A stretch of 15,240 nt of DNA from an uncultured Eubacterium sp. GTDB lineage: Bacteria; Bacillota; Clostridia; Lachnospirales; Lachnospiraceae. The notes under the pieces are model-generated. The model was not told the DNA's origin and made no database searches. It worked only from the letters and a program-made list of their open reading frames with translations. The translations under genes and the position numbers were made by a program. Below, piece by piece: positions 15,165 to 15,240 of this stretch; position 1 is the stretch's first letter; each line of letters starts with the position of its first letter. Location: positions 5,119 to 20,358 of the forward strand of contig CAJUIH010000065.1 in NCBI GenBank assembly GCA_910586045.1. The letters are read 5' to 3'.

Positions 15165-15180
15165 CGCTACGGCAGTGGCG
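15165..15180 (+). other. hairpin in the tRNA precursor leader
   Basis: CGCTAC (15165-15170) pairs with GTGGCG (15175-15180), with one G-U pair, around a GGCA loop. It sits right at the predicted 5' end of the transcript, ten bases before the tRNA, and might protect the precursor or guide RNase P processing (inference). Confidence 0.45.
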
Positions 15181-15189
15181 TAAGGAAAA

Positions 15190-15240
<51 letters not shown>

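Overview
The window looks like a chromosomal piece of an anaerobic, probably motile, carbohydrate-fermenting Clostridia member, most likely Lachnospiraceae or a close relative. This is inferred from near-50% GC by eye, strong AGGAGG ribosome binding sites, TTGACA/TATAAT-type promoters, a DUF6483-type small protein, a Fe-S aldo/keto-reductase-like protein and DUF362, all typical of gut Clostridia. I see no phage, IS element, CRISPR array or rRNA.

Layout. (1) 1-4030: the 3' part of a UxaA/GarD-type sugar-acid dehydratase gene ending at a hairpin, then a PrpR_N-PAS-AAA-Fis regulator with its own promoter, then a DUF362 Fe-S protein. The regulator has a strikingly decayed AAA+ domain (no GAFTGA; Walker A, Walker B, sensor I, arginine finger and sensor II residues all changed) with an intact DNA-binding helix-turn-helix. 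(2) 4031-5250: an intergenic stretch with a hairpin, a tiny minus-strand ORF, a terminator and a consensus promoter, followed by a two-gene unit: a DUF6483-like protein and the molybdenum cofactor gene moaC. (3) 5253-7313, minus strand: a methyl-accepting chemotaxis protein gene split by an in-frame UAG just after its first membrane segment. (4) 7450-9303: a cytosolic GH13 alpha-glucanase-type enzyme with its own extended -10 promoter and an unusual repetitive C-terminal tail. (5) 9399-14403: a probable operon of a Fe-S aldo/keto-reductase-fold protein, thymidylate kinase (tmk), a GH172 (DUF2961) glycosidase and a GH51 alpha-L-arabinofuranosidase. (6) 14404-15240: a gene-free stretch with a good promoter, a PaaI-type hotdog thioesterase, and the promoter and first two thirds of a tRNA-Ile(GAU) running off the window end.

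How they work together. None of the three glycosidases shows a signal peptide, so the glycan part reads as intracellular processing of imported oligosaccharides (alpha-glucans by GH13; arabinose- or fructose-containing furanosides by GH172 and GH51). Region 1 reads as hexuronate or aldarate catabolism plus its regulator. tmk and moaC are housekeeping or cofactor genes sitting in unusual company. The most interesting points are the pseudo-AAA+ regulator, the aldo/keto reductase fold that has lost two of four catalytic residues but gained two Fe-S clusters, the amber-split chemoreceptor, the tailed GH13, and a sharply AT-rich patch inside the GH51 gene.
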